From NCBI GenBank assembly GCA_002731275.1, contig PCBK01000052.1, positions 248,001-312,000 of the forward strand: a DNA stretch of 64,000 nt, in the 5' to 3' direction. The position numbers were made by a program, and so were the translations under genes. The stretch is from Deltaproteobacteria bacterium. Its GTDB lineage: Bacteria; Myxococcota_C; UBA6777. The notes beneath the pieces are model-generated. The model had not been told where the DNA came from. It ran no database searches and was given only the letters and a program-made list of their open reading frames with translations. Shown piece after piece: positions 17,826 through 26,336 of this stretch (its first letter is position 1; each line of letters opens with the position of its first letter).

Positions 17826-19465
17826 CGTCTTCTCCTTGTGATCGCTCCCAACAAGAGCAACATCCAGCACAATGACCACACCAAAGACACCGGGTTATTC
17901 GACGGGTCCGATACAACATTACAAGCACACCCAGCCCCCGCCACACGGAAGGAGGCAGCTCGACAAATCCCCTCCACACATTTCTGTGTTCCCGGACAGT
18001 CGGATTTTGTCTGACAAGACGTTTTTCCGCCCGATTCCAGCTTCAGGATCTCTCCTCCCTGCTTTTCAGGAACAGAGGGCTCCCAGGTCGAGGACGCGTC
18101 CTTCCCGCCCGAAGAATCGGGCTCTGGTGTAGGCTCACTCACGCCAGCGTCGGGGGTTGTGGATGCTTCTTTCACAGGTTCTTTCGCGGACTCCGCTGCA
18201 CAAGGTGCTTTGGAGAGGCAGACAAAGGCTCCATCTTTGCACCCCATCTCTCCGTCGTTACACGCTCCATATTGTCCAGTCGAGCAGGGATCTCCAGCGC
18301 CCGGAGGCGTGTTTGTGACTTCAACGCTCGCGCTCTCAACGGGACCAAACCACACGACCGACTCACTGACGATCTGCCACTCAGACTTAGATGTTCCTGT
18401 TTTTGTCGGTGCTTTCGCGTTTAATGTGAAGGTCGTCGAGCCACCTGGTTTGACCTCCTTCACGCTGGCTGTGTTGATACTGATCCGTGTTGGCAAGCCC
18501 CACTGATCACCACCTTTGAAGCCCAAACGAACAGCTTTTCCATGTGTCGTTTGGTTCACATCGCTCCAATTCACATTCCCTGTGTTCTTAAACTTCATCA
18601 TCACCTGGAAGGATTGACCTGGACAGACAGCGTACAAAGCGCCGCTTCCCTTGCCTAAGGTGCCTTTAAAAGAGGTCCCTTCGTGGACAGCTTCGAGCTT
18701 GGGTGCTGGTGTCACATTGCAACCGGCGTTGGCAAATCCTCCGGCCGGACTCTTGGCAAGACGTGCCTCTGTGTTCGGCCCATACTTTCCGTCTTCTGCG
18801 ATTTTATCGTTGGGGTTATTCTTGTTCCACAAACGCTGGAAGGCTTTGATCGAGAGCCCCTTTAATGTGACTGTCCCGGAGCCTTTGTAATCGTAATGAA
18901 CGGGATCACTTGAACCCAACCAACGCCACCCCTCCGCTTGAAAGGCGCTCTTCCAGGAGGAGTAGTTGCTGAGATCAAGCGCGAGCGCCGACTCGTGATT
19001 GCTGTTTCCAGGAGACGCGGCGAGACCGATCCCACAGCGGCCCAGTTTATACCATCGATACAGGAGGTATTGTTGTGCGAGAGAGCGCAACGCCGACGTG
19101 ATCGTCATCGAGCTACCAGAACGTCTCGCCAAGACTTTTTTCAGCGAGTTGGCTGCGGCAGTTTGAAGGAAAGCGTTGACGTTGCTCGAACTCTTCTTTA
19201 CACCTGAGAACGAACTAAAATCGGTCAAAGTCCCAGAGCGCAGACAGTTGAGTTCTTTGAAGAGTTGCTGTGTCAGTCCATTCACCGATGATGTCGAACA
19301 ATACTGCTTCGCGGCTTCGCTCGCGGTCAGGTTATACACCTTTACGGACAAGACAGGGACGTCATACCCCCCTTCCTCACCGAGCTCTTGAGGACCACAA
19401 GATGGGCTCAACATCAACAACAATGTCAACAGCCCAGGGATATACAAAATCTTTCGAAAAGGCAT
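17822..19465 (-). CDS. VanY-like D,D-carboxypeptidase lipoprotein with FW domain and MYXO-CTERM-like tail
   Basis: The 547-residue product starts with a lipoprotein signal (MPFRKILYIPGLLTLLLMLS, then Cys23). A peptidase M15/VanY-like domain follows, with zinc ligands in SNHESALALDLS and DPVHYDY, then a peptidoglycan-binding-like stretch (KAFQRLWNK...DGKYGPNTEARL). Next is an Ig-like FW domain with its four tryptophans (NVNWSD, DQWGLP, SEWQIV, VVWFGP). A Cys-rich and Pro/Ser/Glu-rich spacer leads to a C-terminus of GCACN, a hydrophobic helix and RRRR, like MYXO-CTERM. It probably trims cell-wall peptides at the surface. The start at 19465 is chosen for the signal peptide; the ribosome binding site is weak, and an upstream start at 19552 would hide the signal. 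Confidence 0.82.
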   Translation of the reverse strand: MPFRKILYIPGLLTLLLMLSPSCGPQELGEEGGYDVPVLSVKVYNLTASEAAKQYCSTSSVNGLTQQLFKELNCLRSGTLTDFSSFSGVKKSSSNVNAFLQTAAANSLKKVLARRSGSSMTITSALRSLAQQYLLYRWYKLGRCGIGLAASPGNSNHESALALDLSNYSSWKSAFQAEGWRWLGSSDPVHYDYKGSGTVTLKGLSIKAFQRLWNKNNPNDKIAEDGKYGPNTEARLAKSPAGGFANAGCNVTPAPKLEAVHEGTSFKGTLGKGSGALYAVCPGQSFQVMMKFKNTGNVNWSDVNQTTHGKAVRLGFKGGDQWGLPTRISINTASVKEVKPGGSTTFTLNAKAPTKTGTSKSEWQIVSESVVWFGPVESASVEVTNTPPGAGDPCSTGQYGACNDGEMGCKDGAFVCLSKAPCAAESAKEPVKEASTTPDAGVSEPTPEPDSSGGKDASSTWEPSVPEKQGGEILKLESGGKTSCQTKSDCPGTQKCVEGICRAASFRVAGAGCACNVVSDPSNNPVSLVWSLCWMLLLLGAITRRRR

Positions 19466-19551
19466 CTTTAGACTCGACTTGAGAGAGGGCGTTGACCAAC
19501 ACACACAGAGATGGAATGGTGTGACCAGATGCACCCACGAACTTTTTATCA

Positions 19552-19580
19552 TTACAAAAAAAACACATAAACACTAACAT
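19552..19580 (+). promoter_or_regulatory. Candidate promoter for the GH13 gene
   Basis: TTACAA at 19552-19557 and TAACAT at 19575-19580, 17-base spacer, in an A-rich stretch 40 bases before the ATG. Confidence 0.35.
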
Positions 19581-19618
19581 CTTTAACAAAAGCTGAAAAC
19601 CCCCTATGGAGAAACAAG

Positions 19619-21253
19619 ATGTCGCAGCAAGCTGAGTGGTGGAAGCAAACGACAGTCTACCAGATCTACCCACGTTCATTTTACGACAGCAATGGTGATG
19701 GGATCGGTGATATCGAAGGGATCATTCAGAAACTCGACGTCTTACATGCGCTGGGTGTAGAGACATTGTGGTGTTCTCCTTTTTACAAGAGTCCACAGGC
19801 AGATTTTGGCTATGACATCGCAGACTACTTGAGCATCGCCCCAGAGTACGGAAGCATGGAGGATGCCGAACGTCTCATCAAAGAAGTCCATGACAGAGAC
19901 ATGAAGATCGTCTTTGACATGGTGCTCAACCACACCTCCGACCAACATGGCTGGTTTGTCGAGTCTAAGAGCAGCCGCGACAACCCAAAAAGAGACTGGT
20001 ATATCTGGCGTGATGGAAAAGGCAAAGGGCTCCCTCCCAACAACTGGAAGTCGATGACAGGGGGTTCAGGGTGGACATATGATGAGCAGACAGATCAGTG
20101 GTACTGGGCGACCTTCTTGCCTTTTCAGCCCGATCTCAATTACCGCAACCCCGAAGTAAAACAGCAAATGTTCGACATCGTACGTCACTGGCTCTCCAAG
20201 GGCGTGGATGGCTTCAGGCTGGACATCTTCAACGCGATCTTCAAAGACACCTCCTTCGAGGACAACCCTTTCAGTTGGCGACCACTCCCCTCAGAAGATA
20301 ACCCAGATGGCTTCTTTCAGAGCAACGTCCACACGATCAACCACCCTGACACCTTCCAATTTGCACAAGAGCTGCGTGCAGTGATCGATGAATTTGACAC
20401 CCCCAAGCGTTTTCTCGTGGGTGAGGTGTTCGGTCCCACTGAAAAAATCTGCGATTACTGTGGTGATGGAAGCGACGGACTACACCTTGTCTTCTTGTTT
20501 AAGTCACTCCATGTGCCGATGACCGCGAAAGGTTTTGGTGAACTTCTAGACGAATACGAGACGCACTTTCAGGCCCCTCTCATGCCGACCTATGTCTTCG
20601 GCAACCACGACCGACCGAGACGCGACAAGACCGAGGAACAGGCGAGACTTCAGCGCCTCTTTCAATATACAGCGCGTGGTGTCCCCTTTTTGTATTACGG
20701 CGAAGAGATCGGGATGAAGCACCACAGTCTTCCACTCAAAACAGCGCTCGATCCGATGGCTGAAAAGTATAAATGGATTCCGCAGTGGATGGCGACCTTT
20801 ATGGTCAAGCAAGGGATCTTGCTCAACAGAGATGAATGTCGCACGCCTATGCAGTGGGACGCATCCCCAAACGCAGGTTTTACGACGGCAGACGCAGCTC
20901 CGTGGCTCCCACTTCATCCTGATCACACGAAGAGGCATGTCGCAGCACAACGCACAAGTGACAGTCTATGGACCTGTATACAGCGATTACTCCAACTCAG
21001 AAAACAACATCCATCCCTTCACGCAGGGACACTCGAACGACTCCCCTCCTCCCACAAAGATCTGTTGAGCTACCAACGAAATCACCAAGATGCACCAACA
21101 ATTCGGGTATATCTCAACTTTGGAAAACAGACGATCACGCTCCCCACACAAGCAGGCACGTGTCTCTTCTCGACACACACCCCACGCGCACAGGAGCTGC
21201 CGCTTCCGACGCAACTACGCCCTTACGAGGGTGTGATCATCCAGTGTCCCTGA
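19619..21253 (+). CDS. GH13 alpha-glucosidase
   Basis: The 544-residue protein is a family 13 glycoside hydrolase of the oligo-1,6-glucosidase/alpha-glucosidase type. It opens with WWKQTTVYQIYPRSFYDSNG, has the conserved VLNHTSDQH, the nucleophile Asp202 in GVDGFRLDIFNA, the acid/base Glu in FLVGEVFG and the third Asp in VFGNHDRPR. It lacks a signal peptide, so it should cleave alpha-glucosides in the cytoplasm. Maltose, isomaltose, sucrose or trehalose derivatives are all possible substrates. GGAG lies upstream of the start. No sugar transporter or regulator is adjacent. Confidence 0.92.
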   Translation: MSQQAEWWKQTTVYQIYPRSFYDSNGDGIGDIEGIIQKLDVLHALGVETLWCSPFYKSPQADFGYDIADYLSIAPEYGSMEDAERLIKEVHDRDMKIVFDMVLNHTSDQHGWFVESKSSRDNPKRDWYIWRDGKGKGLPPNNWKSMTGGSGWTYDEQTDQWYWATFLPFQPDLNYRNPEVKQQMFDIVRHWLSKGVDGFRLDIFNAIFKDTSFEDNPFSWRPLPSEDNPDGFFQSNVHTINHPDTFQFAQELRAVIDEFDTPKRFLVGEVFGPTEKICDYCGDGSDGLHLVFLFKSLHVPMTAKGFGELLDEYETHFQAPLMPTYVFGNHDRPRRDKTEEQARLQRLFQYTARGVPFLYYGEEIGMKHHSLPLKTALDPMAEKYKWIPQWMATFMVKQGILLNRDECRTPMQWDASPNAGFTTADAAPWLPLHPDHTKRHVAAQRTSDSLWTCIQRLLQLRKQHPSLHAGTLERLPSSHKDLLSYQRNHQDAPTIRVYLNFGKQTITLPTQAGTCLFSTHTPRAQELPLPTQLRPYEGVIIQCP

Positions 21254-21273
21254 GTCGTTGGTGGGGGAGTTGA

Positions 21274-21543
21274 TTATTTTTCGCGGTTTTGTGCGATAAA
21301 GGCGGCGAGTGAGTTGATGTCCTGAAAGAGTTCTTTGATCACATCCCCATCTTCTTCAAACTCCACGCCATAATTTCGGCGCAACAACATGATCAATTCG
21401 AGGATATCGATCGAGTCGAGTCCAGCGCCGATAAACAGGAGAGGTTCATCATCACCGATCTCTTGTGGAGTGACATCATCGAGTGCGAGGGCTTCGACGA
21501 TCAATTCTTTCAACTCTTGTTTCAACGCTGCGTCAGCTGTCAT
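21274..21543 (-). CDS. Acyl carrier protein
   Basis: The 89-residue acidic, helical protein carries the phosphopantetheine attachment motif GLDSIDILEL with Ser44. It is not the fatty-acid AcpP of a fab cluster: no fab gene is nearby and the local sequence (GAGLDSIDILELIMLLRRNYG) is like the dedicated carriers of aryl-polyene or secondary lipid pathways. AAGGAG lies nine bases before the ATG. It is the second gene after the isoaspartyl peptidase on the same strand, 93 bases downstream, which gives no obvious functional link. Confidence 0.85.
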   Translation of the reverse strand: MTADAALKQELKELIVEALALDDVTPQEIGDDEPLLFIGAGLDSIDILELIMLLRRNYGVEFEEDGDVIKELFQDINSLAAFIAQNREK

Positions 21544-21636
21544 CTAGCATTTCTCCTTATCAATCGTTGTCCATCAGGAGATGTCGTGCAGTCGCCACAA
21601 AAAGTCAAGCATCGCGCACGACAAAATGAAACCTGC

Positions 21637-22566
21637 TCACTCTTCCTCTGATGTTACGGAGGGTCCATGTCGTCTGCCTTTTGCGTCGATTCCAGCCCAC
21701 GCCATACGAGGTGTGCTGTGTGCAGCGCCGATGCCCCCATCGCGATGAAGGCAGATCACACCGGCCTTTCCTTGCAAGCGCTCAACCATCACGTCGACAG
21801 CAGACTGCGCCGCCGACATCGCAGGCACATCCACCGCCATCAACCCCATGACACGTGACGCGAGGGTCGAGCGAATAATATATTCTCCCCACCCAGTGCA
21901 GCACACACCCCCAAGCGTATTATCAGCTAAGAACCCGGCCCCAGGAAGAGGCGAATCACCAACACGACCGACATATTTATACGTTGTTCCACCTGTAGAG
22001 TTTCCAGCGACGATATGACCTTCAGCGTCAAGCGCGATCGCGCCGACAGTATCCCCCACCATATCCTCCCGCAAGTATTCAGCCAGAGCGTCTTGATCAA
22101 GCTGCTCACAATGTGAAAAGCGTTCACGTTCTCGCGAGATGATCAGCGCTTCAGGATCGCGCTGCGCAGCTCCCCGACTTCGTGCAAATTGATCGGCCCC
22201 TTCACCGACGAGGAACACAGCGCGATCATCTTGTAAGACGAGATGTGCGGCCTCGATCGCAGAGTGGCAGGTCTCAACGGCTGCAACAGCACCGACTTGT
22301 AGAGTTGTCCCACACATCAACCCGGCGTCCATCTGCACACGTCCAGCTTCATTCAAAACCGACCCCACACCTGCATCAAAGACAGGATCTTCTTCGAGAT
22401 AGGTAATCGCACGTATCACAGCATCGAGCGCATGACCACCAGCATGAAGGCTCTCCATACCAAGCATCAAAGCCTTGTTAACACCGTCCAGATGAGGCTT
22501 CCACTCTGCGTCAGGGATATTCCACGCGCCACCATGTACGATCATCGCGACACCATGTTTTTGCAT
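21637..22566 (-). CDS. iaaA: Isoaspartyl peptidase / plant-type L-asparaginase
   Basis: The 309-residue protein is an Ntn hydrolase of the IaaA/EcAIII family. HGGAWNIP near the N-terminus and GDTVGAIALD are diagnostic; Thr173 becomes the new N-terminal nucleophile after autocleavage into two subunits. GRVGDSPLPGAGFLADN and CCTGWGE complete the substrate site. It hydrolyses beta-aspartyl dipeptides and asparagine in the cytoplasm. GGGAG precedes the ATG. The gene is transcribed away from the Tex-like gene, with a shared regulatory region of about 180 bases. Confidence 0.93.
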   Translation of the reverse strand: MQKHGVAMIVHGGAWNIPDAEWKPHLDGVNKALMLGMESLHAGGHALDAVIRAITYLEEDPVFDAGVGSVLNEAGRVQMDAGLMCGTTLQVGAVAAVETCHSAIEAAHLVLQDDRAVFLVGEGADQFARSRGAAQRDPEALIISRERERFSHCEQLDQDALAEYLREDMVGDTVGAIALDAEGHIVAGNSTGGTTYKYVGRVGDSPLPGAGFLADNTLGGVCCTGWGEYIIRSTLASRVMGLMAVDVPAMSAAQSAVDVMVERLQGKAGVICLHRDGGIGAAHSTPRMAWAGIDAKGRRHGPSVTSEEE

Positions 22567-22598
22567 CCTCTTACTCCCTTTTTACATCCAACAAAATG

Positions 22599-22628
22599 AT
22601 TGGTTTTTGCACCAATGCACAGTATACC
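22599..22628 (+). promoter_or_regulatory. Candidate promoter with overlapping inverted repeat upstream of the Tex-like gene
   Basis: TTGGTT at 22600-22605 and TATACC at 22623-22628 are 17 bases apart. The inverted repeat ATTGGT-N6-ACCAAT (22599-22616) covers the -35 and spacer and could be an operator. Confidence 0.4.
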
Positions 22629-22745
22629 TACAGACTTCTATCTCGAAAAGGAGTGCCAGAGCCGGGCAGTTTGTGGTATACAACGACCACAACAAGACCC
22701 CTGAAGGGGGGGATCAAACCCGATATTCGCGAAAGGCATCGATAA

Positions 22746-24374
22746 ATGGACTGGTTGGAATACGTAAAACGCCATGAGCCCGAGTGTGCAGTCTTGCCAC
22801 AAAACATTTTGCAGCGTGCAGAGCACATAGAGCCCGTCACCCTCGACGAACTTCTCAAAGAGGTCGACGCCAAAGAGCTCTCTCCAACACATCTGCGTAT
22901 GCTCATGTCACTGCGGAGAAAATGGGCCCGTTGGCTTACCAAATGCGACGAAGCCCAACAAAAAGAGCAAGATATCGCACCAGAGCTGTGGGCCCTTTGC
23001 AGCCATCCATCAGATCTGGCCTTCTTTCCCCGCTTCAAAAAACTCCTCTCTATGGCAGAACGCCCTCTTGGTGCAGACGCTTGGCGTGCAGGTCTCAAGC
23101 TCTGGCAAGGGTGCTTCCAGCTCGCCTGGAAAGAGAGCACCCTGCGGTGCAAAGGCAAAGACGCCAAGCACCCACGTTTTTCTCACTACAGCGACGTCAT
23201 CGGCCGACAGGATGAGCTCGAAACGCTCCCTGCACATAGATGGCTTGCGGCAAGACGTGGTGAACAAGAAGGTGTCCTCTCCATTCAATTCGATCACCCC
23301 GTCAACAAAATGGAACAACAGGTCACGTTGTATCGAACGGAGTTTCAGAGCGTCGTCCAAGATCGCGATGATCACTCTATCCTCCAAGAGCTCGTACTCG
23401 ACGACATCGACCGTTGGCTCAAGTACAAACTCGACGAGCTCGCACGAGAAGGTGCCATCGAGGCTGCGGCCAAAAGCTACCGTGGGCTCCTCGAACAGCC
23501 TGATTTCACGGAGAAACCGATCGCGGCGATCTTCATAGGAAATGAAAAGGCCCGTATCGGTGCTGTCTGGCTCAACGCTGAGGGCCAATGTACGTACCAG
23601 GAAAACTTGCTCTCCTCTGAGAACACACACAAGACACTGCTCAGACTTTTGAAAGACCGCCCCGTTGACGACATCGTCATGCCACTGCGCGCATCTGGGA
23701 TGCAACGTCTTCGACAGATCGAGCAGGCGCTGCACCACCAATACGATATCCACCGCGTACGAGAAGCCGGGATCGCCCTCGCGAGAGAAAACTGGATGAG
23801 CGGTGCCTATCGATACCCGAGAGAGATCGCCTCGGCCATCGCACTTGGCCGACGATTCCAGCAACCGCTCAAAGAGTGGAGCCGCATCGATCCCATCAAG
23901 CTCGGACTCGGAGAATATCAGGAGCTGCTCGACGAAGAAGACCTTCGACTCGCGCTTAAAGATGAGATCGCGATCTGCTCTTCGATCACTTGTCATCAAG
24001 CCCCCAAGGTCACAAATATCGCAAACACCACCTCTAAAAAACGCAACCCACTCGTCAAACAATTCGAAGATCTTCGACCAGGTATGACCCTCCAAGGGAT
24101 CGTCGCCAACCTCACGGACTTCGGCGCATTCGTCCATATCGGTCTCCCAGAGGAAGGGCTCGTCCACCTCTCCGAACTCGCAGACCGCTTCGTCCGTCAT
24201 CCCTCCGAGGTCGTACAGGTCGGAAAAGAGGTCAATGTGCGTGTCCTCTCAGCAGACCGGAAAACGCGCAGGATCTCCCTCACCATGCGTGAACAAGACA
24301 AACCCAGACGTAAGTCACGACAACAGCAAAAGTCACAGGCTTTACAAAACTTGGAAAACCTGTTCAAAAAGTGA
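22746..24374 (+). CDS. Shortened Tex-family RNA-binding protein lacking the HhH region
   Basis: The 542-residue protein ends in an S1 domain (GMTLQGIVANLTDFGAFVHI ... GLVHLSELADRFVRHPSEVV) nearly identical in pattern to Tex. The middle keeps Tex landmarks after its YqgF-like domain (EIASAIALGRRFQQPLKEW, then IDPIKLGLGEYQ). In Tex that point is followed by about 190 residues of helix-hairpin-helix domains; here a 60-residue polar linker leads straight to S1. The YqgF-like nucleotide site GLDPG is replaced by FIGNE. It may bind RNA or the transcription machinery but with altered function. Usual Tex length is about 720-780. It begins an operon with tsaD (23 bases downstream) and rsmA. Confidence 0.8.
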   Translation: MDWLEYVKRHEPECAVLPQNILQRAEHIEPVTLDELLKEVDAKELSPTHLRMLMSLRRKWARWLTKCDEAQQKEQDIAPELWALCSHPSDLAFFPRFKKLLSMAERPLGADAWRAGLKLWQGCFQLAWKESTLRCKGKDAKHPRFSHYSDVIGRQDELETLPAHRWLAARRGEQEGVLSIQFDHPVNKMEQQVTLYRTEFQSVVQDRDDHSILQELVLDDIDRWLKYKLDELAREGAIEAAAKSYRGLLEQPDFTEKPIAAIFIGNEKARIGAVWLNAEGQCTYQENLLSSENTHKTLLRLLKDRPVDDIVMPLRASGMQRLRQIEQALHHQYDIHRVREAGIALARENWMSGAYRYPREIASAIALGRRFQQPLKEWSRIDPIKLGLGEYQELLDEEDLRLALKDEIAICSSITCHQAPKVTNIANTTSKKRNPLVKQFEDLRPGMTLQGIVANLTDFGAFVHIGLPEEGLVHLSELADRFVRHPSEVVQVGKEVNVRVLSADRKTRRISLTMREQDKPRRKSRQQQKSQALQNLENLFKK

Positions 24375-24396
24375 CCGCGCCAAGGAGAATCCCAAC

Positions 24397-25431
24397 ATGT
24401 CAACGCTGATCCTCGGAGTCGAGAGCTCTTGTGATGAGACCGCAGCAGCAGTGATCCATGTCGAAGAGAACGGCCAGATCGAGCTGCGCTCTAACGTAGT
24501 CTCCAGTCAGGTCAAGCTCCACGCACGGTATGGCGGTGTCGTCCCTGAGCTCGCGAGTCGCGCTCACCTCAACAACGGCATCCCCGTCTTACAACAAGCG
24601 CTCGAAGATGCTGGTGTGGAAGGAAAAGATCTCGACTTGATCGCCGTGACCAAAGGTCCTGGCTTAATCGGTGCGTTGCTCGTAGGGCTTCAGATGGCGA
24701 AGTCTCTCGCTTACACATGGGATTGTCCCCTTGTCGGCGTTAACCACCACGACGGACACCTCAAATCGGTCTACCTGGAAGAAGGTCCTGCACCCCAGTT
24801 TCCCTTTGTCGCGCTGCTCGTATCAGGCGGCCACACCTCGCTTTATCGCGTCGATAGCCACTCACAGATCAGTCTGCTCGGTGCGACGAGAGACGACGCC
24901 GCCGGTGAAGCCTTCGACAAAGGCGCCAAGATGCTCGGGCTCCCCTACCCCGGTGGCATCCAGATCGATACACTCTCCCAAACAGGTGACCCCAAAGCGT
25001 TCCACTTTCCACGTGCGATGATGAACAAGGGACTCGATCTGAGCTTCAGTGGACTCAAGACCGCCTGTCGCAACATGATCGAAAAACTCGGCGGTGTCCC
25101 TTCCGGCCAACAGCTCGCGGACTTCTGCGCTTCTTACCAGGAGGCCATCGTCGATGCATTGTGGAAAAAGACCGCAAAAGCCCTCAAACAAGAAGGCCTC
25201 AGCGAATTGATCGTCTCTGGAGGTGTCGCCGCAAACAGTCGGTTGAGAGAACGATTTACACAGGAGAGCGAGGCACTTGGCTACAAAGTCCACCTGCCCT
25301 CACGCGCCTTTTGTACAGATAACGCCGCGATGATCGCAACGGCAGGCTACTTTCAATACCAACAAGGTGAACGCAGCGATATGTATCTCAACGCCAACAA
25401 TCGTCTGCGCATCGAATCACCCACCACATAA
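24397..25431 (+). CDS. tsaD: tRNA t6A37 threonylcarbamoyltransferase TsaD
   Basis: The 344-residue protein is a full-length TsaD (Kae1/YgjD family, ASKHA fold). It begins MSTLILGVESSCDETAAAV, has the KGPGLIGALLVG and VNHHDGHL metal-binding region, ALLVSGGHTSL, and GGVAANSRLRER. With TsaB and TsaE it transfers the threonylcarbamoyl group to A37 of ANN-decoding tRNAs. AAGGAG lies nine bases before the ATG at 24397; upstream in-frame codons overlap the Tex-like gene and do not encode the family N-terminus. rsmA follows 30 bases later, so this is a translation-related operon. Confidence 0.96.
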   Translation: MSTLILGVESSCDETAAAVIHVEENGQIELRSNVVSSQVKLHARYGGVVPELASRAHLNNGIPVLQQALEDAGVEGKDLDLIAVTKGPGLIGALLVGLQMAKSLAYTWDCPLVGVNHHDGHLKSVYLEEGPAPQFPFVALLVSGGHTSLYRVDSHSQISLLGATRDDAAGEAFDKGAKMLGLPYPGGIQIDTLSQTGDPKAFHFPRAMMNKGLDLSFSGLKTACRNMIEKLGGVPSGQQLADFCASYQEAIVDALWKKTAKALKQEGLSELIVSGGVAANSRLRERFTQESEALGYKVHLPSRAFCTDNAAMIATAGYFQYQQGERSDMYLNANNRLRIESPTT

Positions 25432-25461
25432 GTCTCTCTTCTCGTAAAAAGGGATCCACTC

Positions 25462-26304
25462 ATGAGCAACAATCCACGTCACCTCCTCCAACAACACGGC
25501 CTGAAACCCAAAAAGGAGTGGGGACAAAACTTCCTCGTCGAGCCCAACATCACCAAACGCATCGTCGAGCTGCTCGAAGCCCAAAAAGACGATCGTGTCG
25601 TCGAATTTGGAGCAGGGACCGGTGCCCTTACGAAGTTGCTCAGTGAGCGCTCCGACCACGTCTTCGCGGTCGAACGAGATCGCGACATGATCGGCGTCCT
25701 CGAAGAAGTCTATGCAAAAGTCCCAAGTGTCGAAGTGATCGCCGCAGATGCCGCCAAATTTGACCTCAACGACGTCCCCGGAGAAGGCCCTCTGCTCGTC
25801 ATCGGAAACCTCCCCTACCAGATCTCAAGTCCCATCTTGTTCCAGATACTCGAACAAAGAAAACTCGTCAAACGCGCGGTCTTGATGATCCAAAAAGAGG
25901 TCGCCGACCGTCTGAGCGCGACCCCCAAAGACGGCAAGGATTACTCCATCCTGTCGATCCGTTTTGGTGCCTACTTCGACGTCAAACAAGCGATCTCCGT
26001 CTCGCGTGGATGCTTCTTCCCTCGCCCCAAAGTGGAATCCGCGGTGATCACCCTCCAACCGCTCGAAACACCACGTGTCCCTGATGAGTTGGAGCCCTGG
26101 TTTGCAAAGGCCGTGAAGATCGCCTTCGCGAGCCGCAGAAAAACCCTCGCCAACAACTTGAAGTCCGGCTTTCGCGACATTCCCAAGGCACGAATCCCAG
26201 AGCTGCTCGAAGAGCTTGGACTCGACCCTAAGTGCCGTGGCGAAAATCTCACCATCGAAGAGTTCGCGACACTCGCCAAAGCCCTCCAAAAAGAAACGAA
26301 TTAA
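25462..26304 (+). CDS. rsmA: 16S rRNA dimethyladenosine transferase RsmA/KsgA
   Basis: The 280-residue protein has the N-terminal GQNFLVEPNI, the SAM-binding VVEFGAGTGALT and the catalytic NLPYQISSPI, all characteristic of RsmA, which dimethylates A1518 and A1519 of 16S rRNA during 30S maturation. FFPRPKVESAVI further down is also family-specific. Length is normal. It is the third gene of the Tex-like/tsaD/rsmA operon and ends 32 bases from the convergent methyltransferase gene. Confidence 0.97.
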   Translation: MSNNPRHLLQQHGLKPKKEWGQNFLVEPNITKRIVELLEAQKDDRVVEFGAGTGALTKLLSERSDHVFAVERDRDMIGVLEEVYAKVPSVEVIAADAAKFDLNDVPGEGPLLVIGNLPYQISSPILFQILEQRKLVKRAVLMIQKEVADRLSATPKDGKDYSILSIRFGAYFDVKQAISVSRGCFFPRPKVESAVITLQPLETPRVPDELEPWFAKAVKIAFASRRKTLANNLKSGFRDIPKARIPELLEELGLDPKCRGENLTIEEFATLAKALQKETN

Positions 26305-26336
26305 ATCCGACTCCCCCGCTCCTTCATACACCCCCA

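Noticed and set aside
23010-24200. 396-codon open frame on the minus strand, opposite the Tex-like gene
   Set aside because: The plus-strand frame has recognisable S1 and Tex motifs; the antisense frame has none.
24235-24396. N-terminal extension of tsaD
   Set aside because: It overlaps the Tex-like gene in another frame; AAGGAG and the conserved N-terminus fix the start at 24397.
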